Shown: positions 54,921 through 63,245 of the stretch, in pieces
Numbering within the stretch: position 1 is the stretch's first letter
How the letters are laid out: each line of letters opens with the position of its first letter
Assembly: GCF_047344985.1 (NCBI RefSeq)
Contig: NZ_CP178861.1
Location: 806,001 to 870,000, forward strand
Reading direction: 5' to 3'
Length of the DNA stretch: 64,000 bases
From: Bdellovibrio sp047344985
GTDB lineage: Bacteria > Bdellovibrionota > Bdellovibrionia > Bdellovibrionales > Bdellovibrionaceae
The notes under the pieces: generated by a model
What the model was told of the DNA's origin: nothing
Seen by the model: the letters and a program-made list of their open reading frames with translations, nothing else
The model's database searches: none
Made by a program: the position numbers and the translations under genes

Positions 54921-56168
54921 TTAAAAACGATTTACATCCAAAACTTTAAGATCCACAAACGGTGACTTGCCTTCAAGAAGATCGGAAACAAGAAGGCCTG
55001 TTCCAGCACCACTTTGCAGACCCAACATTTGATGTCCTAAAGCGAGCATCAAGTTTGAAATGTTTTTGTGATAACCAATCAAAGGAACCCCGTCCGGAGT
55101 ACAAGGGCGAAGTCCCGCCCATAACTCTTGAACTTGAAGTTCTTGCGGAAGATGCAAAAACTCTCTTGCGCCTTTTTTGATGTTCTCCACTCTTTGTGGA
55201 GTGATAGAAAAATCTTGATCGACCAATTCCAGAGTTCCAGCAATACGCAAAGAGTTCTGACGGGGAGTGATGGCGATTTTCTTTTCAACCAACATCATGG
55301 GATATTGCGGTTGTTTTTCTAAAGGCGGAACGATCATCGCGTAACCTTTTCCACCCAAAACTGGAACACGAAGGCGCATCAAGCGTGCTAAAGACTTCGA
55401 CCAGCTTCCCGTCGCCATAACTACTTGTTTTGCATGAATCTCGCCTTGCGAAGTCAGAACCTTTTCGACTTTGTCTCCGGAGATCACAAGATCTTTCAAT
55501 TCACATTGCTCAAGAATTTCACCACCATGAGCACGGATTTCTTTTGCAAAGGCTTGCACAACTAAATAAGGTTCTGCCATGGCTTCGTGAGAAAAATAGA
55601 CTCCACCTAAAAGAGGAGACTTCAAAGCCGGTTCCATTTCTTGAATGTCGCCGGAATTTAAAACTTTGCCGGGAACGCCCAGATTTTTAACGTAATTCAA
55701 TTCCTCAACAGCCGCAGCGACGCCAGCCTTTGTTTGGCTTACCATCAAAAGACCTTTTTGTTGAAAATGAATTTCTGGATATTTTTGACCCAGTTTTTCA
55801 TATTCCGTAAGACTTTTTTGCGAAAGAACGACCAAAGCATCAACGGCGCGTTTTGCTTGAGTTTCATTCATGGCTTTCATGAATTGAAAAAGCCACGACG
55901 CAAGATCCAAAGAAAAAGAGGGCTTAATGTAAAGTGGACTCTCGGGATCTAAAAGCCACTTCATAGATTTGATCAACATACCTGGCATCGGTAATGGCAT
56001 CGCAAAACAAGGAGTCATCCATCCGGCATTCCCGTAAGAGCAGCCTTTTCCGACTTGTCCTTTATCAATCACACAAACTTTAGCGCCACGACGAGAAAGT
56101 TCCGCACCCACCGCTGTGCCAATAATGCCAGCGCCCACCACCAAGATATCGACTTCTTTTTTTTGCAT
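54921..56168 (-). CDS. FAD-dependent D-amino-acid dehydrogenase-like oxidoreductase
   Basis: A 415-residue DAO-family flavoprotein. The dinucleotide site is ILVVGAGIIGTAVGAELSRRG (given by ends ILVVG and SRRG, residues 8-28), with CSYGNAGWM next and the C-terminal WAGLRPCTPDGVPLIG contacting substrate and FAD. It most resembles DadA and related hydroxyproline dehydrogenases, which oxidise D-amino acids to keto acids at the inner membrane. A predator would gain from prey peptidoglycan D-alanine; this is inference. No ribosome site stands out. Confidence 0.88.
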   Translation of the reverse strand: MQKKEVDILVVGAGIIGTAVGAELSRRGAKVCVIDKGQVGKGCSYGNAGWMTPCFAMPLPMPGMLIKSMKWLLDPESPLYIKPSFSLDLASWLFQFMKAMNETQAKRAVDALVVLSQKSLTEYEKLGQKYPEIHFQQKGLLMVSQTKAGVAAAVEELNYVKNLGVPGKVLNSGDIQEMEPALKSPLLGGVYFSHEAMAEPYLVVQAFAKEIRAHGGEILEQCELKDLVISGDKVEKVLTSQGEIHAKQVVMATGSWSKSLARLMRLRVPVLGGKGYAMIVPPLEKQPQYPMMLVEKKIAITPRQNSLRIAGTLELVDQDFSITPQRVENIKKGAREFLHLPQELQVQELWAGLRPCTPDGVPLIGYHKNISNLMLALGHQMLGLQSGAGTGLLVSDLLEGKSPFVDLKVLDVNRF

Positions 56169-56221
56169 GCCTTATTTGATGAAGTTTCCCGTTAAAAATC
56201 AATAGGTCTAGGTGTCATGGT

Positions 56222-57265
56222 CTAGTGATCTTCACCCCGAATAGATCCTTCGTTATTGCGGAGGGCGGCCTTCTCACTTAGAGCGGTCAATACCGAGGGT
56301 GAGATTGCGGAATGAGCATCCTTACCTTCGACAACCAAATCCGAATCATCGGTCGGTCCTGGCATAACCACGTTAGCCAAATGAACAATGTCAGAAAAGA
56401 AGTTAGGGAAACGCGCTTGGAGGACCGTCGCTATTTTCGTAGAAGCTGAAATCATCAACTCCGCTTTTCCATATTTACTGGCATCGACAATTTTCTGCGC
56501 GGCTTTTTCCGCGTTGGTGCTTAATCCTGGAAGCGACGCTAAAAGAGAGAACCATGCATATTCTTTTTCCACTTGGCCCTTAAAGGTTGCATGGTCGATA
56601 GAACCCGTGCGCATAACACTTGGTGAAACTGTTGTAACATAAATCTTATCGCGAAGAAGTTCCGCTCGCAAAGTGCGAGAGTAGCCGACCAATGCGTGCT
56701 TTCCGGCACAATAAGCGGCTCTATGAGGAACCGGAACCAGACCGCCAATAGAAGCGATGTTGATAATACGACTTCCGGCCTTTAAATAAGGACGACATGC
56801 TTCAATAAGGTGGTAAGGCGCCCAGAAATGAATCTCCAAAGAATCTTCGAAATCTTCTTCGGTGGCATTCTGAATGGGAGCAGACGAAATAATTCCCGCG
56901 TTGTTCACAAGGACATCGATTTTGCCAAACTCATCTAAAATATCTGACACGGTGTAATTGATTTCGTCTGTTTTGGTGCAGTCACAAACAAAACAATGCA
57001 CCAAGGTCTCTGGATAACGGTGCTGAATAATATTTTGAGCACGGCGCAGTTCTGCCTCATCCCGAGCAAGAAGAGCAAGACTCGCTCCCGCTTTCGCAAA
57101 CTTTTCTGCAAGAACCAACCCCAAGCCGCGGGAGCCGCCGGAGATGACAACAACAGCTCCTTTAAAAGTTCGAGCGCGAAACTCATCACGTATTTTTGAT
57201 GCGACAATGGCAGAGGAAAATCCAACTCCGAAGGTAGTTAAAATTTTTTTCGCTGAGCTGGCCAT
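56222..57265 (-). CDS. Short-chain dehydrogenase/reductase
   Basis: A 347-residue classical SDR with an N-terminal extension. It has SGGSRGLGLVLAEKF for NADP binding, NNAG (about 130) and the catalytic YCAGK. The first 20 residues (FGVGFSSAIVASKIRDEF) are hydrophobic enough to be membrane-associated. A C-terminal tail of about 60 residues follows the fold. Substrate unknown. GGAG lies eight bases before the ATG. Confidence 0.9.
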   Translation of the reverse strand: MASSAKKILTTFGVGFSSAIVASKIRDEFRARTFKGAVVVISGGSRGLGLVLAEKFAKAGASLALLARDEAELRRAQNIIQHRYPETLVHCFVCDCTKTDEINYTVSDILDEFGKIDVLVNNAGIISSAPIQNATEEDFEDSLEIHFWAPYHLIEACRPYLKAGSRIINIASIGGLVPVPHRAAYCAGKHALVGYSRTLRAELLRDKIYVTTVSPSVMRTGSIDHATFKGQVEKEYAWFSLLASLPGLSTNAEKAAQKIVDASKYGKAELMISASTKIATVLQARFPNFFSDIVHLANVVMPGPTDDSDLVVEGKDAHSAISPSVLTALSEKAALRNNEGSIRGEDH

Positions 57266-57404
57266 GCGAGTTCTCCTTATAAGAATGAATAACTCATCTT
57301 AGTCCGAAGGAAAGAAGAAGGATATTTGTCAAATATTCCTCTGTGTTTTAGCGAAGGCGATTTTTTAACGTGTTTCATTTTTCGATTTGAATAAAAAATA
57401 GGTT

Positions 57405-58259
57405 ATGAACTGGTTTTCCCAACGTCTTAAGTCCATAAACTACAAACGTCTGTCTTCGAAGATTGGCGAGGATGACATTTTAGAGATGTCAGCTTCGCTG
57501 GCGTTTTACACAGCGTTGTCTCTTGCGCCTCTTCTAGTTCTTCTTCTGACATTTATTTCGCTCATCAATGAAAGCTTTCAGGAGCAACTCCTTTTGCAGA
57601 TCCAAGGTCTGATTGGAAGCGAGGCTAGTAAACTCATTCGAGAAATTGCAAAGAATGTGGATAAGCAACCGAAGAGTCGAGATCTGGCCGGAGTTCTCGG
57701 TCTCGTCACTTTACTAATATCCGCTGGCGCCATTTTCGGAGATCTCCGACATTCTTTAAATAGAATTTTCCAAGTGACTCCTGAGCAAAAGGCAGAAAAG
57801 GGGGGATCGTTTTTGACGGGAGTATGGGGGTTTTTGAAAGAAAAACTTTTTAGTATGGGAATGGTTTTAACCTTCGTTTTTATTTCCATTGTTTCTTTGA
57901 TGGTCTCGTCGGTTTTGTCTCTTTATCTAAAAGGCAGTGACCAGGTCTTTGGACAAATAATTAATTTTGTCGTCTCGCTCTTTATTTTTTGGCTTTTGTT
58001 TTCGACACTTTATTTTTTTATCCCGCAACGGGACGTCAGTAAAAAAGTCGCGGCGACGTCGGGCCTTATCACGGCGATCTTATTTTCAATCGGGAAAACA
58101 TTGATCGGTCTTTACCTAGGACAGAGCGCAGCGGCTTCTTTGTATGGCGCCGCCGGCTCTTTCGTTGTTTTGTTGATGTGGGTCTACTATTCTTCCGCCA
58201 TTATTTACTTCAGCGCAGAACTAGCGCACGAGATTAACAATAAAGAAATAAAGCCTTAA
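57405..58259 (+). CDS. YihY/BrkB family membrane protein
   Basis: A 284-residue UPF0761/BrkB-type inner-membrane protein with about six helices. The N-terminal ASLAFYTALSLAPLLVLLL and later YGAAGSFVVLLMWVYYSSAIIYFSAELAHE (given by ends YGAAG and AELAHE, about 246-275) are family signatures. Despite the old name virulence factor, the molecular role is unresolved. It converges on the small secreted-protein gene with a seven-base gap. Confidence 0.92.
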   Translation: MNWFSQRLKSINYKRLSSKIGEDDILEMSASLAFYTALSLAPLLVLLLTFISLINESFQEQLLLQIQGLIGSEASKLIREIAKNVDKQPKSRDLAGVLGLVTLLISAGAIFGDLRHSLNRIFQVTPEQKAEKGGSFLTGVWGFLKEKLFSMGMVLTFVFISIVSLMVSSVLSLYLKGSDQVFGQIINFVVSLFIFWLLFSTLYFFIPQRDVSKKVAATSGLITAILFSIGKTLIGLYLGQSAAASLYGAAGSFVVLLMWVYYSSAIIYFSAELAHEINNKEIKP

Positions 58260-58266
58260 ATCACTT

Positions 58267-58539
58267 CTAATTTCGGCAGACATGGCCATAAGACACGTTG
58301 TTGCCCAATGTGCATTTGCAAGGCTGACCAAAATTATCGTAGTAACCCATATCACAGTAGGTTCCTTCCTTTTTAGTGATGCAGCAGTAGTGAGATGTCG
58401 ACGCTGATTCATCATGGCTCGTCGACAATAAAGACATGATTATCTGTGAAGAAGAAGGCTGTGTAACCTTCGGTGAATCTTCCGCGGCGTAAGCTTTGAA
58501 ACTAAGGATTAGCATTAAGAACACAAACACTCTTTTCAT
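58267..58539 (-). CDS. Small secreted cysteine-rich protein, unknown
   Basis: A 90-residue protein with a signal peptide (cleavage near KAYA-AE, residue 18). The last 35 residues carry seven cysteines (YCCITKKEGTYC, QPCKCTL, VCRN), suggesting a disulfide-stabilised mini-domain. AAGGAGG precedes this ATG, so the longer upstream form is rejected. Similar in plan to the protein at 4442-4744. Confidence 0.78.
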   Translation of the reverse strand: MKRVFVFLMLILSFKAYAAEDSPKVTQPSSSQIIMSLLSTSHDESASTSHYCCITKKEGTYCDMGYYDNFGQPCKCTLGNNVSYGHVCRN

Positions 58540-58641
58540 AGATCCTCCTTGAAAAAATAATTTCGCATTAGTTTTTCGGATCGAGAGAGGTTCGCGCAAG
58601 ATGTAATGAATCAACACAAATTAGATCCGGAAGATTCCGGA

Positions 58642-59061
58642 TCACACAATCGCATCGAGTTCTTGTACTAAAGACGAAACCTGCTCTTGGGAAAGGGAAT
58701 CCACTTTGGCAAGATCGCTTCCCATCACAGCCATTTCTTTTCGTGTCTTAGCAAGAAAGTGAATACTCAGCACTACAGCCATTAAAATCAAAAGACCTGG
58801 AATGCTTAAAAGTCCCAGCAGAGTGATCGCATAAGCTTGTCTTAAAGATCTGTTTTTATCGTGGGCAACAATGTCGGGAGATAAGTGTTGAAAGTTTGAA
58901 TTTGTGTAAGACCAATAGAGATTTAATTTTTCCAGATTGGCATTCAAAGTTTTTAGTTTCACAGAATTAAGACGTCTGCGAACCATAAAGATATTAAAGC
59001 CACTCACCATAAGTGAGAGGACAAGACAGACGGCCCAAATTCCGACAACTATTTCAATCAT
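58642..59061 (-). CDS. Two-helix membrane protein, unknown
   Basis: A 139-residue protein with two membrane helices (about 5-25 and 79-103) and a charged loop between them that contains a probable helix (VKLKTLNANLEKLNLYWSY). The C-terminal 35 residues are acidic and probably helical (SLSQEQVSSLVQELDAIV). No family recognised. Confidence 0.65.
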   Translation of the reverse strand: MIEIVVGIWAVCLVLSLMVSGFNIFMVRRRLNSVKLKTLNANLEKLNLYWSYTNSNFQHLSPDIVAHDKNRSLRQAYAITLLGLLSIPGLLILMAVVLSIHFLAKTRKEMAVMGSDLAKVDSLSQEQVSSLVQELDAIV

Positions 59062-59244
59062 AACTCTGCCGATGGCTTTGAAGTTTGTGATTTAACTTTA
59101 GCATTGAAGCGTTCAAAACTCTTTGCACGCAGTGTCGCAAGACACGAAGGAAGGAGAGTCTGTATTATCACAGCTCTCGTGAAGGCAAATATCCTAAGCT
59201 TCTTTGAAGTTTTAAAATTGGTGTTTATAAACCCGGAGGAGAAA

Positions 59245-59871
59245 ATGTCTGTCAGAAAAATCGCGGTGCTCGTGGGAAGTCTTCGTAAAGAATCATTCAA
59301 TCGTAAGATGGCGAAGGTACTTCTTGGTCTTGCGGCTTCTTCGTTGAAACTTGAAATTGTCGAAATCGGAGACCTGCCGCTTTATAACCAAGACCTCGAC
59401 GACGAAAACCGACCTCCCGAAGTTTGGCAGAAGTTCAGAACGCAGATCAAAGGATACGATGGAGTTCTTTTCGTCACTCCCGAATACAATCGCTCCATTC
59501 CCGGTGTTTTGAAAAACGCCATCGACGTGGGATCTCGCCCTTATGGAAAAAGCGTTTGGGAAGGAAAACCTGCCGCGGTGGTGAGTGTGTCTCCGGGAGC
59601 GATTGGAGGCTTCGGTGCCAATCATCATCTGCGCCAGTGCATGGTGTTTTTAAATATGCCAGCGATGCAACAGCCGGAAGCTTATATCTCTAATGCGGCA
59701 AAACTTTTTAGCGCCGACGGATCATTAACTCAGAATGAAACGCGGGAATTTTTGGAGAAGTTTATGAAGGCGTTTGCTGAGTGGGTGGAGTTGCACTGTG
59801 AAGAAGAAGCGAGTGAGTCAGTGGCTTCGAAGCGAAAAGGGAGTGAAGAGATTCGACCTGGGCATTCTTAG
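59245..59871 (+). CDS. NADPH-dependent FMN reductase-like protein
   Basis: A 208-residue flavodoxin-fold protein of the FMN reductase/azoreductase family (COG0431). VGSLRKESFNRKMAKVL (about residues 10-26) binds the FMN phosphate and FVTPEYNRSIPGVLKNAIDV is the family hallmark; GGFGANHHLRQ follows. The C-terminal 22 residues are unlike the family and end just as a GC-rich repeat begins. GGAGGAG lies before the ATG. Confidence 0.92.
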   Translation: MSVRKIAVLVGSLRKESFNRKMAKVLLGLAASSLKLEIVEIGDLPLYNQDLDDENRPPEVWQKFRTQIKGYDGVLFVTPEYNRSIPGVLKNAIDVGSRPYGKSVWEGKPAAVVSVSPGAIGGFGANHHLRQCMVFLNMPAMQQPEAYISNAAKLFSADGSLTQNETREFLEKFMKAFAEWVELHCEEEASESVASKRKGSEEIRPGHS

Positions 59872-59872
59872 T

Positions 59873-59984
59873 TGGTCCCGGGGATGGGGCTCGGGCCGTC
59901 CGGGCCCTCGGTCGCTTAGGCGACTGCCTTCGGCACCCTCGGGGGCGCTTCCTGCGCCGCCGATCGAACCTACGACCCAGTTTT
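59873..59984 (-). repeat. GC-rich hairpin island flanked by tRNA-Pro-like fragments
   Basis: About 110 bases far richer in GC than the surroundings. Four short hairpins follow in series: GGGCC/GGCCC (59894-59908), GTCGC/GCGAC (59912-59925), TGCC/GGCA (59926-59936) and GGCGC/GCGCC (59945-59959). The left flank TTGGTCCCGGGGAT and right flank GATCGAACCTACGACCC resemble the 3' half of the nearby tRNA-Pro (TTGGTCGGGGAGAT and GATTCGAACCTACGACCC), as though the hairpins split a tRNA T arm. Confidence 0.65.
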
Positions 59985-60024
59985 GATCGTAACTTCAAAT
60001 TCTATTTTCACGGGCGCAAAAAAC

Positions 60025-60066
60025 AAAAAAGCCGACTGCAATCTTTGATTGCACTCGGCTTTTTTG
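60025..60066 (-). terminator. Terminator of tRNA-Pro
   Basis: GCCGACTGCAATC (60031-60043) pairs with GATTGCACTCGGC (60047-60059). On the minus strand TTTTTTGTTTTTT follows, so it ends the tRNA-Pro transcript; a T-run on the plus strand makes it bidirectional. Confidence 0.9.
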
Positions 60067-60072
60067 AAAAAT

Positions 60073-60149
<77 letters not shown>

Positions 60150-60231
60150 ACGAGGACAGGAACATAAAAAATTAGGGGCCTGTTGTCAAATCACTAGATA
60201 CTAACGCACGACATAAGCTATTCTTTTTTTC

Positions 60232-60894
60232 ATGGAAAACTTCATCAACTCGCTTCCGAAGCCCGTTCTTGCCATTTTAGCTATAATAATAGGCATTTTT
60301 GTCTTTATGTTGATCAACCCACCGCACACGGTGTGTGACACACAAGCTTCCACTTTTAAAGAAACTCAGGCCGGGAACATCTTTCCGACCGTAGTTAAGA
60401 AAAATAAAATTCCTCCGGCGATTGTTCGCGCGAAAGAGGCCTGCCAACTTGGAAACAGTGCGGGCTCTTGCTACGAATATTTTATGGTGCTTAAAAAAGT
60501 TGCAGATGATGTAGGTAAAGCATCGAGCGAGTGTACGAATCAGCTCTTTAATATCACTGAAGTAAAATCCGCATTGAATGACGGTATTGAGTTGATGGTG
60601 CGCCTGGCTTGGGGAGTAAAACCACCAGAGCCAGGGCTTGAAAGATTTGGCTGGATGCAAGAGGCAGAGATTGCCGTGTTCTGCCGTCTGAAGAGTGTGT
60701 ACCTCCGCGCGAATGGGGAGGAGGCGTGGACTGCGCTTCGTAAGAAGGTCGCTGCGAAACTTCCTGGAGAGGAAGTTCCTTTTTCAACGGACCCTGCGCA
60801 GGTAACTGTAGAACCGAAAAAAGCGACGGAGATGTTAGCGGAACAAGATATTTGGAACCGCAGCCTGTTCTCTGTGCGCTGTGAATCTTTCTAG
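60232..60894 (+). CDS. Membrane-anchored protein, unknown
   Basis: A 220-residue protein with one N-terminal membrane helix (about residues 9-28) and a soluble, probably periplasmic domain with paired cysteines (VCDTQAS, ACQLGNSAGSCYEYF, ECTNQL, FCRLK). No known motif. No ribosome site; TATTCT lies 13 bases before the ATG, which may indicate a leaderless message. It overlaps the convergent small gene by four bases. Confidence 0.75.
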   Translation: MENFINSLPKPVLAILAIIIGIFVFMLINPPHTVCDTQASTFKETQAGNIFPTVVKKNKIPPAIVRAKEACQLGNSAGSCYEYFMVLKKVADDVGKASSECTNQLFNITEVKSALNDGIELMVRLAWGVKPPEPGLERFGWMQEAEIAVFCRLKSVYLRANGEEAWTALRKKVAAKLPGEEVPFSTDPAQVTVEPKKATEMLAEQDIWNRSLFSVRCESF

Positions 60895-61097
60895 AGAGAT
60901 ACCACCTCCAAAGATTTCCACTGCGGCTGGTGATTGCGATACTCCAGCCGACCGTACAGAGCGAAATTTTCGTCATTGCGGTTTTGAATTACGTAAGTCA
61001 GAGATTGAATGCGTTGCAAACTCCACTCTGCCGGATTCAAACCGAAGTTTTTAAGTTGCGCCTGAAGTTTCAAAAGAGTCATTTCGTAAGATTTCAT
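60891..61097 (-). CDS. Small conserved-looking protein, unknown
   Basis: A 68-residue soluble protein starting MKSYEMTLLKLQAQLKN and ending in a strand-rich segment (LYGRLEYRNHQPQWKSLEVV). No family recognised. AAAGGA lies before this ATG, so the upstream extension is rejected. Convergent and overlapping by four bases with the 60232 gene. Confidence 0.6.
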   Translation of the reverse strand: MKSYEMTLLKLQAQLKNFGLNPAEWSLQRIQSLTYVIQNRNDENFALYGRLEYRNHQPQWKSLEVVSL

Positions 61098-61247
61098 AGG
61101 AACCGTCCTTTTAAAGTTTGTGTTTCGTTCGCCATGTCCCTTGTGCAAGGCGAAAGCCGGACGGTGATCCTGATGAGCTGCAATTAAACGTTGCTGGGGG
61201 CTCTTAAGCCCTTGAGTTGTCTGGGGCGGTGGTCTACGTTCTTGGAT

Positions 61248-61646
61248 ATGAGACGCAATGCTTTCCTTGGATATTTAATCGCGCAAGTCATCGTCATTAT
61301 TCTAGTGACGGTTATTTTTAAAACTATTTCCGATCGTCAAATAGCAGCGACCGTGGCGGGAGTCCTCTTTGTAGGGCTTCCGGTGGTTCTGATGGCGCTG
61401 GAATACAAAAGAGCCCAGCTCAGCCAGTTTTTCTGGTTTGTGGCGGTTCTTCAGTTTTGGACTTTGTTTGCTTTGCCGATTTTAGGAATCCGGCTTTTGA
61501 ATTGGGGAGTTCCCTTCGAGCAACTCTCGTTTATTGGAATTCCCGGACCCGTGCTGCATCAATGGTCCAGTAAAAGTTACATGGTGATGGTGATCTTCAC
61601 CGCTTGGACGTGGTTTAAGCTCTCTCGAAAGCCTTCAGAACAGTAG
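61248..61646 (+). CDS. Four-helix membrane protein, unknown
   Basis: A 132-residue membrane protein with about four helices and little loop sequence, beginning MRRNAFLGYLIAQVIVII. No family recognised. The ATG at 61248 starts the hydrophobic part; upstream in-frame sequence does not look coding. A terminator follows. Confidence 0.65.
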   Translation: MRRNAFLGYLIAQVIVIILVTVIFKTISDRQIAATVAGVLFVGLPVVLMALEYKRAQLSQFFWFVAVLQFWTLFALPILGIRLLNWGVPFEQLSFIGIPGPVLHQWSSKSYMVMVIFTAWTWFKLSRKPSEQ

Positions 61647-61656
61647 GTCTGAAAAT

Positions 61657-61687
61657 AAAAAAAGCCGGCTATAAACCGGCTTTTTTT
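61657..61687 (+). terminator. Bidirectional terminator between 61248 gene and rpsR
   Basis: AAAAAAAGCCGG and CCGGCTTTTTTT around a seven-base loop serve the convergent genes. Confidence 0.9.
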
Positions 61688-61725
61688 CTTCCCATCAGGA
61701 AATCATTAATTTCGACAGAGAGCTA

Positions 61726-61995
61726 TTAGATCTCGAAAGGAACTGGAGAGATCGCTTCAGCTCTGTGGAAATTGTCGTAAGAATCAGAACCAGAAGGCAA
61801 TAGGCCTAGGTTACGAGCTTTCTTAACTGCAGCAGCAACTTTCTTTTGTTGAGCTACGCTAAGTTTAGAGATTCTAGATGGAGTGATTTTACCACCGTCA
61901 CCGATAAAACGTGTCAAAGAAGCTGGATCTTTGTAATCGAATACGTGATCGCCTGAGAATTCCTGACGGTATTTGCTACGAGTTGTCTTTTTCAT
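61726..61995 (-). CDS. rpsR: 30S ribosomal protein S18
   Basis: An 89-residue S18. DYKDPASLTRFIGDGGKITPSR is the family core and KKVAAAVKKARNLGLLP the C-terminal rRNA-binding helix. It has no cysteine at all, so it is a zinc-independent form. It is not in the usual rpsF-rpsR-rplI operon; it stands alone, divergent from rpmB-rplX. GAGG precedes the ATG. Confidence 0.95.
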   Translation of the reverse strand: MKKTTRSKYRQEFSGDHVFDYKDPASLTRFIGDGGKITPSRISKLSVAQQKKVAAAVKKARNLGLLPSGSDSYDNFHRAEAISPVPFEI

Positions 61996-62166
61996 TACTA
62001 TCCTCTTTCGATTTCCTTTTGGTTAGCGAGTTAATGTGTGTACAAGAAAAAAGAGTTGCCATCAAGTGTCTTTTTACTTTATATGGTTACTTCTTGTTTG
62101 CAGCGCCCCTATTAAGTTTGAAGGATGGCGTTGACCCAGACTTTAGATGAGCCAGAGGAGCTTAGA

Positions 62167-62451
62167 ATGAGCAGATGTGAAATTACTGGAAAAGGCCCTG
62201 TTGTTAAGAACTTGGTGTCTCACTCCAACATTAAAACTAAATCGACAGCTCAACCAAATGTTCAGAAAAAACGCATCTTTAGCCGCGTTTTGAACCAAAT
62301 GGTGAGATTGCAAATCGCTACTAGCGCGATCCGTGATATGGAACACGTTGGCGGTTTCGATAACTACCTTCTTAATGCAGACGATTCAAAGCTTTCAAAA
62401 AGAGCTATGGCCGTTAAATTGAGAATCAAAAAGAAAATTTCTTCTAAGTAA
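62167..62451 (+). CDS. rpmB: 50S ribosomal protein L28
   Basis: A 94-residue L28 starting MSRCEITGKGPVVKNLVSHS with NVQKKRIFSRVLNQMVRLQI typical. It has a single cysteine, so it lacks the paired-cysteine zinc ribbon of the C+ form. The ATG at 62167 has GAGGAG upstream; a longer start is rejected. Twelve bases separate it from rplX. Confidence 0.94.
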   Translation: MSRCEITGKGPVVKNLVSHSNIKTKSTAQPNVQKKRIFSRVLNQMVRLQIATSAIRDMEHVGGFDNYLLNADDSKLSKRAMAVKLRIKKKISSK

Positions 62452-62463
62452 TTGAGGCCGTAA

Positions 62464-62718
62464 ATGAAATTGAAAATTAAAAAAGGCGCGACTGTACAAG
62501 TTATTACTGGCTCTGACAAAGGTAAGAAGGGTTCAGTTTTGGCTGTTGATGCTAAAAATATGAAAGTTCAAGTTCAAGGTGTGAAAGTACAAACACACTA
62601 CGACAAAAAAGACGGTCTTTTGAAAAAAGAAGGTTTCATCAACTACTCAAACGTGAAGTTGGTTGAAGCTGCTGCTAAGAAGACTTCTAAAAAAGCTACT
62701 AAGTCTAAAAACGCGTAG
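62464..62718 (+). CDS. rplX: 50S ribosomal protein L24 (short form)
   Basis: An 84-residue L24 with the N-terminal KOW motif (KLKIKKGATVQVITGSDKGKKGSV by its ends KLKIK and KKGSV). It is shorter than the usual 100 residues, lacking part of the middle loop, and ends in a Lys/Ala-rich tail. L24 normally sits in the spc ribosomal operon; here it is paired with rpmB. It may be a relocated sole copy or a second paralogue; the window cannot decide. Confidence 0.9.
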   Translation: MKLKIKKGATVQVITGSDKGKKGSVLAVDAKNMKVQVQGVKVQTHYDKKDGLLKKEGFINYSNVKLVEAAAKKTSKKATKSKNA

Positions 62719-62892
62719 TTTTTAAGTCAGATGGATCTGTCATAGGATCCGTCGGCAAAGTTTGCCTAAGACAAAGTCTAAATTTGGTCCTTAAGGCGAT
62801 CTCTCCATTTAAGTCTCTAATATAGCTGCGTAAAATCTAAGTTGGGTTTACAAAGATTACTTTGACCTAACTTGTTAAAGAGGAGAGGCAGC

Positions 62893-63240
62893 TTGAAAAG
62901 GGATCAAATCTCAGCATTAAAAAGCACAAAAGCACTGTTCTCGGCGACGATGACGGTGCTTTTTTTTTCGTCGTTGGCGTCCGCTGATCTAGGTGATTCT
63001 TTAGTGCTGTGCAAGCACAACAAAACCGTTCGCACATTGCGTGTTGAAATGGGTGAAGATCAAAAATGCAAAGCCATTTATACAAAGCAAGGCGTCGATG
63101 AAACAATCGGCTCAGGGCAGAATCCGAATTCTTGTGTTGAGTTTGTTTCAAACGTCCGAAAAAATCTAGAGGAAGCAAAGTGGAATTGTCGCGAAGTTAA
63201 AGAAGCGCGCACATCCACAGTCATCCCTGGCGCGGAGTAA
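62893..63240 (+). CDS. Secreted protein, unknown
   Basis: A 115-residue protein with an N-terminal signal peptide (hydrophobic segment about residues 15-31, cleavage near LASA-DL). The mature 80 residues hold four cysteines (LVLCKHNKTVRTLRVEMG, QKCKAIY, NSCVEF, WNCREV). No family recognised. TTG at 62893 is chosen because AGGAGAGG lies four bases before it. The 174 bases upstream after rplX contain short palindromes (GGCAAAGTTTGCC near 62754) and no gene. Confidence 0.7.
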   Translation: MKRDQISALKSTKALFSATMTVLFFSSLASADLGDSLVLCKHNKTVRTLRVEMGEDQKCKAIYTKQGVDETIGSGQNPNSCVEFVSNVRKNLEEAKWNCREVKEARTSTVIPGAE

Positions 63241-63245
63241 AGTTT

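Noticed and set aside
59774..59998. Coding frames across the GC-rich island
   Set aside because: They arise from the GC-rich hairpin repeat and tRNA-like flanks and have Arg/Pro-rich low-complexity translations.
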